A DNA stretch of 64,000 bases from Pseudomonadota bacterium (lineage in GTDB: Bacteria; Tectomicrobia; Entotheonellia; Entotheonellales; Entotheonellaceae), in contig SXND01000282.1 of the NCBI GenBank assembly GCA_005777235.1, positions 60,314 to 124,313 of the forward strand, given 5' to 3'. The position numbers and the translations under genes were made by a program. Shown here piece after piece: positions 18,485-29,093 of the stretch. How positions within the stretch are numbered: the first letter of the stretch is position 1; every line of letters starts with the position of its first letter. Under the pieces are notes generated by a model that saw only the letters and a program-made list of their open reading frames with translations, did no database searches and was not told the origin of the DNA.

Positions 18485-18715
18485 ATGCCGGCACTGGCGC
18501 CAGAGCTCCCTGCGACCGCGCGTTCCCTTCTCGAGGGCATGAAGGTGGTCTGCATCTGTAAAGGCATCAAAAAAAGCGTGTTTTGGAGAGTGCTTGATGC
18601 AGGCGCCCACAGCCAGGACGAGGTGAATTGTCTCACCGGTGCCGGCAGCGGTGGGTGTCATGGGCGGCGTTGTGGACCACGTATTACCGAAATGCTCCGA
18701 GACCTCGCACGCTAA
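18485..18715 (+). CDS. BFD-like [2Fe-2S]-binding protein
   Basis: Small protein of up to 76 residues whose last ~58 form a BFD-like (bacterioferritin-associated ferredoxin) domain: VCICKGIKKSVFWRVLDAG, then a 20-residue helix-loop, then LTGAGSGGCHGRRCGP. The Cys pattern C-x-C ... C-x4-C matches the BFD subtype found in opine/amino-acid dehydrogenase subunits (CQGRxC), and should hold one 2Fe-2S cluster. The start is uncertain: ATG 18485 or ATG 18539 (58 residues) are both possible, neither with a strong ribosome site. It ends 58 nt before mrp, and the pairing suggests iron-sulfur electron transfer or cluster carriage for Mrp. Confidence 0.7.
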   Translation: MPALAPELPATARSLLEGMKVVCICKGIKKSVFWRVLDAGAHSQDEVNCLTGAGSGGCHGRRCGPRITEMLRDLAR

Positions 18716-18773
18716 CGCTGTGCTGTACCGCATGCTGGACGCGTGTCGAGAGTCGCGGGATAAGGAATCAGGC

Positions 18774-19886
18774 ATGTTCAGACGACAAAAACTGGCTGAG
18801 ACGCAGATTTACGATGTCTTAAAAACCGTGAAATATCCGGGCTATACGCGGGATATTGTTTCCTTTGGCCTTGTCAAAAGCGTACAGCTTCAGGGACAGG
18901 ACGTCGCGGTGCTGGTACAGATGACTGCCAACCAGCAAGAGATTGCCACCCAAATCCAGCAGGCTACGACGGAGGCGTTACAGGCCATCGCGGGCATTGG
19001 CACGGTACAGGTGAATGTACGCTTGAAAGAGCAAGTTCCCGCCGCCGCCGCCCACGGCCATGCCCATCAAACGCCGCAGAAAGAGGTCACCCCTCTCCCT
19101 GGGGTACAGCATCTTATTGCCGTGGCCAGTGGCAAGGGCGGGGTGGGCCAGAGCACCGTCGCGACAACTCTCGCCGTGGCGTTGAGCATGGCCGGTCTGA
19201 CGATAGGGCTGCTCGATGCGGATATCTATGGGCCGAGCATTCCGCTGATGATGGGCATCAAGGGGCAACCTCAAGTGACGGGGAATAACCGCATTATGCC
19301 CTTCTTCAATCATGGGGTCAAAACGCAATCGTTAGGTTTCTTCTTAGGCGAGGACGCTCCAGTCATCTGGCGCGGACCCATGGTGATGCGGGCTGTCCAG
19401 CAACTCCTGCAAGAAACAGACTGGGGCACGCTCGATGTGCTGGTGGTGGATTTACCGCCTGGCACGGGTGATGTCCAGCTCACGCTGGCCCAGACCGTAC
19501 CGCTCACGGGAGCCATTCTAGTCACGACACCGCAGGATCTGGCGCTCTTAGATGTCAAAAGAGGCGCCGAGATGTTTAAGCAGGTGGGGGCTCCTCTGCT
19601 CGGCATCGTGGAAAACATGAGCTATTTTACCTGCCCAGACTGCGGGAAGGAGACGGAGATTTTCCGGCGCGGTGGGGGACAAAAGGAAAGTACCCGTCTC
19701 GGTATTCCATTGATTGGACGTATACCGCTTGATCCAGAGGTCTGCGATGCAGGCGATACAGGCATCCCGGTGGCGATTGGCCGACCCGAAACAACCGTGG
19801 GCGCCGAGTTCCATACCATTGCCGCGGCGGTGATGGAAATTTTGAGTCAGCGTCCGCAACACAAAACCGTGAGCATCATTAACTAG
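18774..19886 (+). CDS. mrp: Mrp/ApbC family iron-sulfur cluster carrier ATPase, altered P-loop
   Basis: 370-residue Mrp/ApbC/Nbp35-type P-loop NTPase that carries and transfers 4Fe-4S clusters. An N-terminal DUF59/MIP18 domain (VKYPGYTRDIVSFGLV) precedes the MinD-like domain with DADIYGPSIPLMMG, WRGPMVMRAVQQLL, VVDLPPGTGDVQLTL and the cluster-binding pair CPDC. The deviant Walker A reads SGKGGVGQST: the signature Lys of KGG is kept, but the second, P-loop Lys is Gln (codon CAG at 19149-19151). That Lys is nearly invariant and needed for ATP hydrolysis in the family. The ATG at 18774 follows AAGGAATC. Everything else looks intact. Confidence 0.93.
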   Translation: MFRRQKLAETQIYDVLKTVKYPGYTRDIVSFGLVKSVQLQGQDVAVLVQMTANQQEIATQIQQATTEALQAIAGIGTVQVNVRLKEQVPAAAAHGHAHQTPQKEVTPLPGVQHLIAVASGKGGVGQSTVATTLAVALSMAGLTIGLLDADIYGPSIPLMMGIKGQPQVTGNNRIMPFFNHGVKTQSLGFFLGEDAPVIWRGPMVMRAVQQLLQETDWGTLDVLVVDLPPGTGDVQLTLAQTVPLTGAILVTTPQDLALLDVKRGAEMFKQVGAPLLGIVENMSYFTCPDCGKETEIFRRGGGQKESTRLGIPLIGRIPLDPEVCDAGDTGIPVAIGRPETTVGAEFHTIAAAVMEILSQRPQHKTVSIIN

Positions 19887-19932
19887 CAGTCCACTACGGC
19901 ACGCTGCGCCCAATGGCTCTGCTCAGGCAGGG

Positions 19933-19988
19933 CCCGCTCCTCGCGCCCAGAGAAGACACACGGTCTCGGAAGTACCTGGAGGAGCGGG
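19933..19988. terminator. long-loop hairpin between mrp and rpoD
   Basis: CCCGCTCCTC (19933-19942) and GAGGAGCGGG (19979-19988) form a perfect 10-bp stem across a 36-nt loop in the 123-bp gap between the convergent mrp and rpoD genes. A bidirectional terminator is likely from position, though no T tract follows. Confidence 0.45.
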
Positions 19989-20009
19989 AATGCGTGACAA
20001 TCTGACGAC

Positions 20010-21605
20010 TCAATTTTCTAAAAAACTCCGTAAATGATTACTCCGGCTCGGATGTTTGAGCTTCCGCAGCGCTTGGGCTTCAATTTGGCGAATACGCTCA
20101 CGTGACACCCCAAAAATCTGCCCGACCTCTTCGAGCGTGTGCGGTGGGTCATCGCCAAGGCCAAAGCGCATACGCAGAATACGTTCCTCCTTCGGACTTA
20201 ACGTATTAAGCATACGGTGGATTTTTTCCCGTAGGTCGCGGTTGATCACCGCTTCTAGAGGCGAGGTCGATTTTTTGTCCTCAATCAGCGCCCCCAACTC
20301 GGTGTCACCTTCCCCGACATGATTTTCCAGTGACACGGTGCGTTTGGCGACTTTGAGCGTATTTTTCACCTTCTCCACATGCAAACCCGTATCCTGGGCG
20401 ATTTCTTCAGGTAAGGGTTTGCGTCCCAACTCGACCGTGAGCGCCTGGGAGGAACGCACCACTTTGTTGAGAATTTCGATCATATGCACGGGAATACGGA
20501 TCGTTTTTCCCTGCTCGGCAATAGCCCGCGTAATGGCCTGCCGAATCCACCAACTGGCGTAGGTGCTAAACTTAAATCCACGGTGATAGTCGAACTTATC
20601 CACCGCACGCATCAAGCCGATATTGCCTTCCTGAATGAGATCCAAGAACGACAAGCCACGGTTGATATATTTCTTCGCAATGCTCACCACCAGACGAAGA
20701 TTGGCTTCAACCATCTCCTTCTTGGCCTGCTTGAGGCGCTCTTCAATGGGTTCGAGCCCTCTGAGTAAGCGCTGCAAGCCCGCGGCATCACCAAAGATCT
20801 CCGTCAGGGCCGGCCAGGGAGCCTGCGTCCCGCTGCCAATCCCGAGGAACCGTTGCAACGGCGTGTGGAGGGGGACATCAAGCGACGCGGCCCGCCGCTT
20901 GCCCGTAGCCACCTGACACCGCAACCGCGCTTCTTCGACAACATCGTATAACAGCGATGTTTTGAAATTGAGATGCTTCAGGCTTTGCAACAGCCGATCC
21001 GCCACCGCGCTACGTTGCGCCGCGCTACCGGTCTCGGCCACACCGGGTGACAGCGTGCACGCCTCGAGGAGCTCAAGCACCTGTCCCAGGTGTTCTGCTT
21101 GTTCGACAGGCACCTTTTCTGACTCTTCGGAGACATCCGCCAAGGATAACTCCCCACGCTGCAAACGCCCACGAATGATGCACAGGACACCCACCAGCAA
21201 CGGACTTTGCAGCGCGCACGTCAGATGCTCCATCTCCGCTTGCTCGATACGCTTGGCAATGTCGACTTCCCCCTTCCGATCCAGCAAAGGGACGGAGCGA
21301 ATCTCTTGAAAATACACGAGGACTGGTTCGTCTGTCTTGTCTTCATAGCTCGGTTCCGGGGCGGAAGTCCGATCGGTCTCCGTGCTCTCTTCCTCACTGG
21401 ACTCCGACGTCTCCATGCCATAGGTGCCTTGCATGGCGACTTCCGTATCGAGATCTTTATTCTCGAAGAGCGCAAACAAGTCTTCCTCAGCTTCTTCCGG
21501 TACGTCGGCCATCTCCAAATCTGCCAGGGGGAGATCGGCAGGAAAGAGGCCCTGGGATATTGCAGGTATGGTCTCCGCTGTGGTCTTTTTCACTTTTTCC
21601 TTCAT
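20010..21605 (-). CDS. rpoD: RNA polymerase primary sigma factor RpoD
   Basis: Housekeeping sigma70 factor, 531 residues. After an acidic N-terminus, region 1.2 reads [19 protein letters not shown]; a non-conserved stretch of ~170 residues follows; region 2 has [20 protein letters not shown] and the -10 recognition helix [17 protein letters not shown]; region 3 has IRIPVHM; region 4 ends in [20 protein letters not shown], the -35 recognition helix-turn-helix. These identify a group 1 factor. The ATG at 21605 lies 6 nt after GGAG on the minus strand; an ATG four codons upstream is also possible. The non-conserved region is shorter than in Escherichia coli. It is convergent with mrp and transcribed alone. 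Confidence 0.96.
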   Translation of the reverse strand: MKEKVKKTTAETIPAISQGLFPADLPLADLEMADVPEEAEEDLFALFENKDLDTEVAMQGTYGMETSESSEEESTETDRTSAPEPSYEDKTDEPVLVYFQEIRSVPLLDRKGEVDIAKRIEQAEMEHLTCALQSPLLVGVLCIIRGRLQRGELSLADVSEESEKVPVEQAEHLGQVLELLEACTLSPGVAETGSAAQRSAVADRLLQSLKHLNFKTSLLYDVVEEARLRCQVATGKRRAASLDVPLHTPLQRFLGIGSGTQAPWPALTEIFGDAAGLQRLLRGLEPIEERLKQAKKEMVEANLRLVVSIAKKYINRGLSFLDLIQEGNIGLMRAVDKFDYHRGFKFSTYASWWIRQAITRAIAEQGKTIRIPVHMIEILNKVVRSSQALTVELGRKPLPEEIAQDTGLHVEKVKNTLKVAKRTVSLENHVGEGDTELGALIEDKKSTSPLEAVINRDLREKIHRMLNTLSPKEERILRMRFGLGDDPPHTLEEVGQIFGVSRERIRQIEAQALRKLKHPSRSNHLRSFLEN

Positions 21606-22162
21606 CAGACACTCCATGACTCGCCAAGCCTCGCAGTTTGGCGAGAGCCATACTTTGGACTTGATCCCTAACACTGCTCTAGGGGCCCCGAGCGGACTCG
21701 ACATGATCTATGGGATGACGTCGAGAATCAACACGACTCTCGAACGTACAGACGCTTTTGGGATGCAGCCTGAGCGTGCAGACGCACACCTCTGCTGCCA
21801 GGGTGGCCAGTTACGAGGGATAACCCACACCAAGTCTGCTACATGCGTACTCGATGCCTCACGCTTGCTGCCCGTGTCTGACAGCGTGGAGTCGCACGAT
21901 ATGATTCGGCAAACAGACTCAGGAATGAAGAAGCACGAAAAGACTAGGCACTATAACAAAACATTGTATATTGTGCAGTGAGGGATGTCAAACGACTCTC
22001 CCAAAAATTTTGCGACACTTGGACGTGCGGCCAACCGCACGCGACGGACACGATGCGTGCACCACGCGCACTCTTTCCCCACCAGAGCACGTAGGGTATA
22101 GTGCTCACGTTGCGATATTCCACGGAAGCCTGTGATCACTCATCAGTTAGAGGAGGAAAGCC
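21606..22162. other. intergenic region between divergent rpoD and gpmI
   Basis: About 557 bp that must hold the rpoD (-) and gpmI (+) promoters. An AT-rich patch at 21945-21985 (with TATAACAAAACATTGTATATTG) is the likeliest core for rpoD. AGGAGG at 22151-22156 is the gpmI ribosome site. No convincing paired -35/-10 boxes, RNA or gene were found. Confidence 0.45.
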
Positions 22163-23710
<1,548 letters not shown>

Positions 23711-23838
23711 GAGTGTCCCGGCTCCTATAGGTCTGCGCTCGGCGCTGCCTCGGCGTTGCTCCGACGTCTGGGCAGTGCTACACTCGGCCCCAGAGTATGT
23801 ACTCGTTATGCGTCACGCTCATCGAGGGAGAAAAAGCG

Positions 23839-25119
23839 ATGCCAGGCCCATTGGAGGGGATCAAGGTTCTGGAACTCATTCGTGTGCCTCCAGGCGCCTT
23901 CTGCACGATGATGCTAGCGGATATGGGCGCTACAGTCCTCAAAATTGAAACCCCACCTCCAGAAATGTCTGACACGAGCCCAGAGTACAGCGGAGAAGAG
24001 GCCCGGCAGGCGGCGTTTCAGTTCGTCGACCGCAACAAACAGAGTATTGCTATCAATCTGAAGCACGCGGCAGGACAGCAGATTCTCCATAAGCTGGCGG
24101 CAGGGGCGGATGTCGTGGTCGAAGGCTTCCGGCCTGGAGTGATGGCACGCCTCGGGGGAGATTACGCCACCCTGCGTCAGCTCAATCCGCGCTTAATTTA
24201 TTGCTCACTCAGTGGCTTTGGCCAAGATGGCCCCTATCGTGACCGCCCAGCCCACGATATTAACTACTTGGCTCTGGGTGGGGTGCTCAATCTTATTGGT
24301 GAGCCTGAGCGGCCACCGGCGATTCCTCTCAACATTGTGGCGGATTATGCCGGCGCCTCCATGCACGGGGTGGTAGGCATCCTGCTCGCCCTGATGGCAC
24401 GACACCAGACGGGGCGAGGCCAGTTGGTTGATGTTTCGTATCTCGATACGACCGTCTCCTTGCTGGCGGCCACACCGATGCTGCGCGATTTCTTTTTCAA
24501 TGGCACTACCTGCGGACGTGGTGAAGGGGCCCTGGGCGGCTCGTTTCCTTACTATACGACCTACGAGACCGCGGATGGCTCGCTGCTCTCAGTGGGCTGT
24601 ACCGAGCCCTGGCTCTGGCAGAATTTTTGTCGGGCCATTGGCCGCGAGGATTTGGCACGTTTTGCGCTCCAAGAGCATCACTTCGCCGGGGTGGCGGATA
24701 GCGCGTCCTCCCAGGCCAAGCAGGAAGTCCAGGCCGTGTTGCGACAGAAAACACGTGACGAGTGGTGTGCGTTTTTTCGCGATAAAGATGTCTGCGTGGC
24801 GCCGGTGTATACCGCCGCTGAGACGTTCGCCGATCCGCACGTGGTGGCACGGGGCATGGTGGTGGATGTCCCCGATCCCCGTTATGGCACGGTACGCCAG
24901 GCAGGTATTGCCATTAAACTGTCCGAGACCCCTGGCAGCATTCGCCACGTGGGGCCAGCCCTCGGTGAGCACACAGAGGCGGTGCTGGAGACGCTGGGCT
25001 ACAGCGCCACGGAACGGGCCCAATTGCGTCAGGCCGGCACGGTGTCCTCACGTATCGTCGCACCAGGGACGACTGTGGTCGGCGGGCGCATGCAAGTCCA
25101 GGACGTAAATCGTGTATAA
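23839..25119 (+). CDS. CaiB/BaiF family (type III) CoA transferase
   Basis: 426-residue CoA transferase of family III, moving CoA between organic acids through an aspartyl intermediate. Family segments: GPLEGIKVLEL, MMLADMGATVLKIE, NKQSIAINLKHAAGQQI, LSGFGQDGPYRDRPAHDINYLALGG, and GRGQLVDVSYLDT, the region with the catalytic Asp. The ATG at 23839 has GAGGGAG upstream; a possible earlier start at 23797 lacks one. The acid substrate cannot be assigned; no acyl-CoA dehydrogenase or racemase gene lies near. The neighbouring CDGSH gene is 53 nt downstream. Confidence 0.9.
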   Translation: MPGPLEGIKVLELIRVPPGAFCTMMLADMGATVLKIETPPPEMSDTSPEYSGEEARQAAFQFVDRNKQSIAINLKHAAGQQILHKLAAGADVVVEGFRPGVMARLGGDYATLRQLNPRLIYCSLSGFGQDGPYRDRPAHDINYLALGGVLNLIGEPERPPAIPLNIVADYAGASMHGVVGILLALMARHQTGRGQLVDVSYLDTTVSLLAATPMLRDFFFNGTTCGRGEGALGGSFPYYTTYETADGSLLSVGCTEPWLWQNFCRAIGREDLARFALQEHHFAGVADSASSQAKQEVQAVLRQKTRDEWCAFFRDKDVCVAPVYTAAETFADPHVVARGMVVDVPDPRYGTVRQAGIAIKLSETPGSIRHVGPALGEHTEAVLETLGYSATERAQLRQAGTVSSRIVAPGTTVVGGRMQVQDVNRV

Positions 25120-25172
25120 TACCCGGGCCAGTAGGGTTCCTGTATCACTCAACACCTAGGGGAGAGCAAGAC

Positions 25173-25412
25173 ATGGCTGGTGCTACAGTCACAGTTGCGA
25201 ACAACGGCCCAGTGCGCATCACTGGTGATTTTGTCATCAAAGATGCGCAGGGGCGCGAATTTGACGTGTCTGGACGTGAGACGGTCTCCTTCTGCCGCTG
25301 TGGAGCGTCGAATAACAAGCCGTTCTGTGACGGGACGCATAACCGCAATGGCTTCCAGTCCGAATGTGAGGCCCGCGTACTGCCGCCGCCACCCCCGCCA
25401 GCAGCCCGCTAG
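25173..25412 (+). CDS. CDGSH-type iron-sulfur protein
   Basis: 79-residue protein with one CDGSH domain: FCRCGASNNKPFCDGTHNRNGF carries the C-x-C-x2-S-x3-P-x-C-D-G-T-H ligand set (three Cys, one His), which binds a redox-active, acid-labile 2Fe-2S cluster. It has no transmembrane anchor and ends in a proline tail (PPPPPPAAR). AGGGGAGAG precedes the ATG. A rho-independent terminator lies about 90 bp downstream. Its redox partner is unknown. Confidence 0.93.
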   Translation: MAGATVTVANNGPVRITGDFVIKDAQGREFDVSGRETVSFCRCGASNNKPFCDGTHNRNGFQSECEARVLPPPPPPAAR

Positions 25413-25504
25413 CTTCGGGTGGCACGCGCGCCCTGTGTGTCACGTAAGCAGGGTGTGGTACACCGGGCAGCGAGTCTTGTCGGTGATGGATGGCAGATGG
25501 AGAA

Positions 25505-25534
25505 AGAGGGTGGGCGTATGTCCACCCTCTTTTT
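25505..25534 (+). terminator. rho-independent terminator after the CDGSH gene
   Basis: A 9-bp stem (AGAGGGTGG with CCACCCTCT) and 8-nt loop are followed directly by a run of T (25530-25534). It ends transcription of the plus-strand CDGSH gene, in the gap before the convergent propeller gene. Confidence 0.85.
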
Positions 25535-25550
25535 GTGTGCGGAGAGAGGC

Positions 25551-28178
25551 TTACGGGGTCACCACTTGGCCACGGATCTCGCCACCTGGGAAAGACGTGG
25601 TGTGGAGATTAGCGTAGGCATTGCCACTGAGCAGATGGGCCACGGCGTCCGCAAAGTTGTTCACCCCAGCGCCAGTCATGGCGGCGGAGGTGGGCCGCAG
25701 ATTTGCCGCTGTCAAAGAGCCCGTCAGACGGAACGGTGCCGCCGGACACGTGGGCGGTAGGGGGACGCCCGCCGGCGGGGTTACGAGGCTGGTGGTACAG
25801 AGATCCAGCACAATGGGGCCATTGGCACCGATCGGGGCAATGTGTAGATGCGATTCCCTGATGTTGTCGAGCGACGTGGTGACTTCCAGCACGAAGTCGA
25901 CCTGCGTGCGTGCGTCGTTGATGGTGAACGTCACGGTCCCCGTGGCGGTCGTGGTCACGGGTGGCACTTCCTGCGCGCCCGTCATGTTGGCATGCCGGAC
26001 TTGCGCCGTCTGCACCCGGTCAATGGCATCCCGGAAGGTATCGGTGGCCGAGGCCATACTATCTGTCCGGCCATCCAGGGCGTTCAAGAACACTAAGAGA
26101 TCCTGACGCTCCGTCGCACTTAACGCCGCCTCAATCGTCGCGGCCGGCGTTCCAGGCAAGGTATGCTGGGTAAAGACGGCGGTCAGGGTTTGCGCCGCCC
26201 CATGATGCAAATACGGGGCATGGTAGCGCGTCCCCAGCAGGGAGGGCACGTTAAAGCCCACCGCGCCTAAGGCCCGCGCCCCAGAAGCAGGCAGCGCTGC
26301 CGGACCACGAATTTCCAGGGGATCGGTGGCGTTGAACGTGCCAACGCCTTCCAGGTAACGCAAGGTCACACCATTCACGGTATAGGCCAGGATTTGCGCC
26401 GCGGCAAATGAGACCCCGGAGTCACGTGGAATCCCGGGTGGATTGCCCCCGGGATCGGCATCAAAGGCCGGGTCATCGGCATAGAGCACCTGACTTTTCG
26501 TCCATTTCTGGCCCCCATGGCAGGTGGCGCAGCGATTTTGGAACACGGTCCGCCCGCGGCCCAGGGCCGCCGTATCGGTGGGCTGTGGCAGGAGCGGTGC
26601 CCGCACCGTTTGCACCCACAGCGCTTGCGCATCCAGGGCATCACTGGCCCCCTGGGTGATGCCGTGCTGGTAGATATTGGGATTCGGCGGGTTGCCCGCA
26701 AAGCCGATGCCGCCCTGCACGCCCCGGGAGTTATTGTTGAAGTCGACGACGCTCCCCATCACAGCGCTCCAATTGGAGATGCGCTGGTCATTGGGATTGT
26801 CCTTGGCCACAAAGGCGTCCAAGGGCAACGTCTGGCGTGGCCCGGTGGCAAAAATCCAGGTCACCCCATCGGCCAGCCCGTCGGGATGACAGGAGCCACA
26901 ACTACTCCAGGCATTGTCCGAAGCTTTGCCGCGGTCGTTGAGCGGCACAAGGTTGCGCACCTCGGTATCGAAAATGCCATTGTCTGGGACACCGAGTGCG
27001 GTGAAAAAGGCCAGCTTACCCACCAGCACCGCGTGGTCAAATGTGCCTGAACGGGGCGCTTCCCCCGCGGCAATATCGCGGCTCAACACCGTATTCGTGT
27101 CCAACGCCATCGCCGTGATCGAGACGTTCACTTCGTTGTTACTATAGGCCCGTTTGCCATCCCGACTGATCACGACGCCATTCGGGAGATTGCCCGTCTG
27201 GAACCGCGTCACCGTCGGTGCCCCCAGGGAGACGGCGCCGGTGGCATCCAGCGTGGCCCGCACCACGTAGTTCCCGCCCCGACTCACAATCAGGGCCTCG
27301 GTGCCGGCCTGATTGGCGTCGATGGCGACGATATCATTGCCAAACAACCCATTGATCCCGGTGGTATTGCCAGCCCGCCGTTCAGTGAGCACCTGTTGGT
27401 TGAGGTTGACGTGCCGATTCGCCACCTCCGCCCGGGCCGCGGTATCGACCACGTACACCAGCGCCTGCACGTTGGTGTTAAAATTCACTGGCGGTTCGGG
27501 TTGGGCGCCAATGTTCGGTAAGTAAAGTCGCGTGCTGCGAATCAGCGCTGCCTGCAACTGGTTCGGGTATACGCCCTGCGGCGCCTGCGTGATCACCGTA
27601 CTGTTCGCTGGGACACTGACGTCAGGGCAAAAGAGCGTGCTGACCGGCGTGCCCCCAGGGCGGGATTGCGGGCAGAAATTACTGCGATCGACCGTAAAAC
27701 CCGCATTGGCGAGCGGTAACAATGGGATGGTGGCGACGTTCGCGGTATCCGCGACGGTAAACGCCCGGACGATACCTTGCTTGCCGGTATCGCGCCCTTC
27801 ACTCCCGTCCGCGCCGGCACGTAACACGGCATAAAACTGCGTGACGAACACCGTTTCATCCGTATCATCGCCGTCGTTATCGTTCGTGATGGCAATGGCC
27901 GCGGGCTGCCCGCCGACTTGCACGGTGGCTGTCACCCGGCGTGTGGCCACGTCAATGACCGACATCGTGCCTTCGGTGTGATTGGCCACGTACAGTCGGG
28001 TGCCATTCGGCGTCACCGCTAGGGCGCGGGGTTCGGTCCCCACCGCAATGTCGGCGACGACCCGTCCGGCATCACTGCCAAACAGGGGAATGACGGAGAC
28101 CGTACCGCTGACGGTGTTCGAGACATAAATCTCACGATCATCGGGGCTCAGCGCCACAAAACGCGGCTCTTGGCCCAC
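25551..28178 (-). CDS. YVTN propeller / di-haem cytochrome / CHRD protein, 3' part of an interrupted gene
   Basis: 875-residue open frame that continues, in the same phase, the lipoprotein frame upstream. The first ~370 residues are YVTN-type propeller blades (PDDREIYVSNTVSGTVSVI, NGTRLYVANHTEGTMSVID). A cytochrome c peroxidase-like part follows with two haem c motifs, CGSCH (about residues 427-431) and CATCH (550-554). The C-terminal ~130 residues form a CHRD domain (NMTGAQEVPPVTTTATGTVTF, ESHLHIAPIGANG). Such proteins are exported and membrane-anchored. A GTG at 28178 has no ribosome site, so this part is probably not translated independently; see the 5' part at 28209-28889 and the in-frame TAG at 28209-28211. 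Confidence 0.83.
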   Translation of the reverse strand: MGQEPRFVALSPDDREIYVSNTVSGTVSVIPLFGSDAGRVVADIAVGTEPRALAVTPNGTRLYVANHTEGTMSVIDVATRRVTATVQVGGQPAAIAITNDNDGDDTDETVFVTQFYAVLRAGADGSEGRDTGKQGIVRAFTVADTANVATIPLLPLANAGFTVDRSNFCPQSRPGGTPVSTLFCPDVSVPANSTVITQAPQGVYPNQLQAALIRSTRLYLPNIGAQPEPPVNFNTNVQALVYVVDTAARAEVANRHVNLNQQVLTERRAGNTTGINGLFGNDIVAIDANQAGTEALIVSRGGNYVVRATLDATGAVSLGAPTVTRFQTGNLPNGVVISRDGKRAYSNNEVNVSITAMALDTNTVLSRDIAAGEAPRSGTFDHAVLVGKLAFFTALGVPDNGIFDTEVRNLVPLNDRGKASDNAWSSCGSCHPDGLADGVTWIFATGPRQTLPLDAFVAKDNPNDQRISNWSAVMGSVVDFNNNSRGVQGGIGFAGNPPNPNIYQHGITQGASDALDAQALWVQTVRAPLLPQPTDTAALGRGRTVFQNRCATCHGGQKWTKSQVLYADDPAFDADPGGNPPGIPRDSGVSFAAAQILAYTVNGVTLRYLEGVGTFNATDPLEIRGPAALPASGARALGAVGFNVPSLLGTRYHAPYLHHGAAQTLTAVFTQHTLPGTPAATIEAALSATERQDLLVFLNALDGRTDSMASATDTFRDAIDRVQTAQVRHANMTGAQEVPPVTTTATGTVTFTINDARTQVDFVLEVTTSLDNIRESHLHIAPIGANGPIVLDLCTTSLVTPPAGVPLPPTCPAAPFRLTGSLTAANLRPTSAAMTGAGVNNFADAVAHLLSGNAYANLHTTSFPGGEIRGQVVTP

Positions 28179-28208
28179 GGCAATTTCGAGACGCTTGATG
28201 CCGACGTC

Positions 28209-28889
28209 CTAGCCTTGCCGATCCCGTACTTCGATCACGGCCACACTGTGCGTCTCGCGATTGGCCACCACGGCATAGCGGTCATCCGCGGTTAAGGCAA
28301 TCGAGGTCGACCGACTCGGCGTGGTCAAGCGCCCGATGCCCCCCGGCGGATTGGCGGCTGCCGCCTGGATGCCGGAGGTCGCCGTTTTCCCCAGAGCCCG
28401 GTTTTCAGCACGCAGCGCGCCGTTGCTGTCTAACGTACAGGTGTCCAGTTTGATTGGCGCCGCCCCCGCTTGGGGCCCCTGGGCTGCGGCGAAATTGCCG
28501 ATGGTCACTTGCAATTCACACGGACCGACCGTGGCCTCCCCGGTGGCGGAGGTATTCCCCCCAACGGCCACCAGACGAAATGGCCCCTTATTGCCAGTAA
28601 AATTGCCGAAGGTCAGCGCAACGGGTCCCACATTCGGGTCAATCCCAAAGACTTCCCCAGTGGCAAACGTAAACGCCTGATTGGTCAGGTTCGCGGCTGT
28701 GGCGTTGGACCCCGGTGGTGTCCCCTGAGGGGCCTTGGCATCATCATCATCACCATCGCAACCGACCAGCACCAATGCTCCAGCACAGACGAGCCTCAGA
28801 AGTAAGTGCCCCACAAGGCGCCCGCCTCTACGCCAGCGCTGCCTGTGGGCATTTTCTATGCGACCAGATATGTCGTGATACGTCATCAT
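28209..28889 (-). CDS. lipoprotein, 5' part of the interrupted propeller/cytochrome gene
   Basis: Encodes the signal peptide and first domain of the same protein. The signal peptide (RLVCAGALVLVGC) ends in a lipobox with Cys followed by an Asp-rich linker (DGDDDDA), so the mature protein should be a membrane-anchored lipoprotein. About 100 residues of unassigned beta-rich sequence follow, then the first propeller blade (SIALTADDRYAVVANRETHSVAVIEV), which is cut after RDRQG by TAG. The blade's continuation is found directly after this codon without a frame change. The ATG at 28889 follows GGGAGGGGAC on the minus strand. A substitution to TAG, in the strain or in the assembly, is the simplest reading. 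Confidence 0.8.
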   Translation of the reverse strand: MMTYHDISGRIENAHRQRWRRGGRLVGHLLLRLVCAGALVLVGCDGDDDDAKAPQGTPPGSNATAANLTNQAFTFATGEVFGIDPNVGPVALTFGNFTGNKGPFRLVAVGGNTSATGEATVGPCELQVTIGNFAAAQGPQAGAAPIKLDTCTLDSNGALRAENRALGKTATSGIQAAAANPPGGIGRLTTPSRSTSIALTADDRYAVVANRETHSVAVIEVRDRQG

Positions 28890-29093
28890 GTCCCCTCCCA
28901 GTCCAGTGGATAAACTTCCATGCATCCTGCGCAGCCCCTTGATCCTGGTCGTGCGCTGTGGCAGTCTACCGCACGATCAGCAGTGCGCGTGGAAGCCAGG
29001 GGCATCTCATGCCGCAAGACGGACACATCGGACATAGCTTATAGAGAGGGGCAGCGATGTCAAGAACGATTTTCTGGCGTGGAGGTGGGGTGT

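Noticed and set aside
28209..28211. Amber codon decoded as pyrrolysine
   Set aside because: No pyrrolysine genes are visible and the protein is not a methylamine methyltransferase; mutation or a base error is simpler.
28715..28800. Plus-strand frame with a run of six His
   Set aside because: It is the antisense of the Asp-rich linker after the lipobox of the minus-strand lipoprotein; no ribosome site or family similarity.
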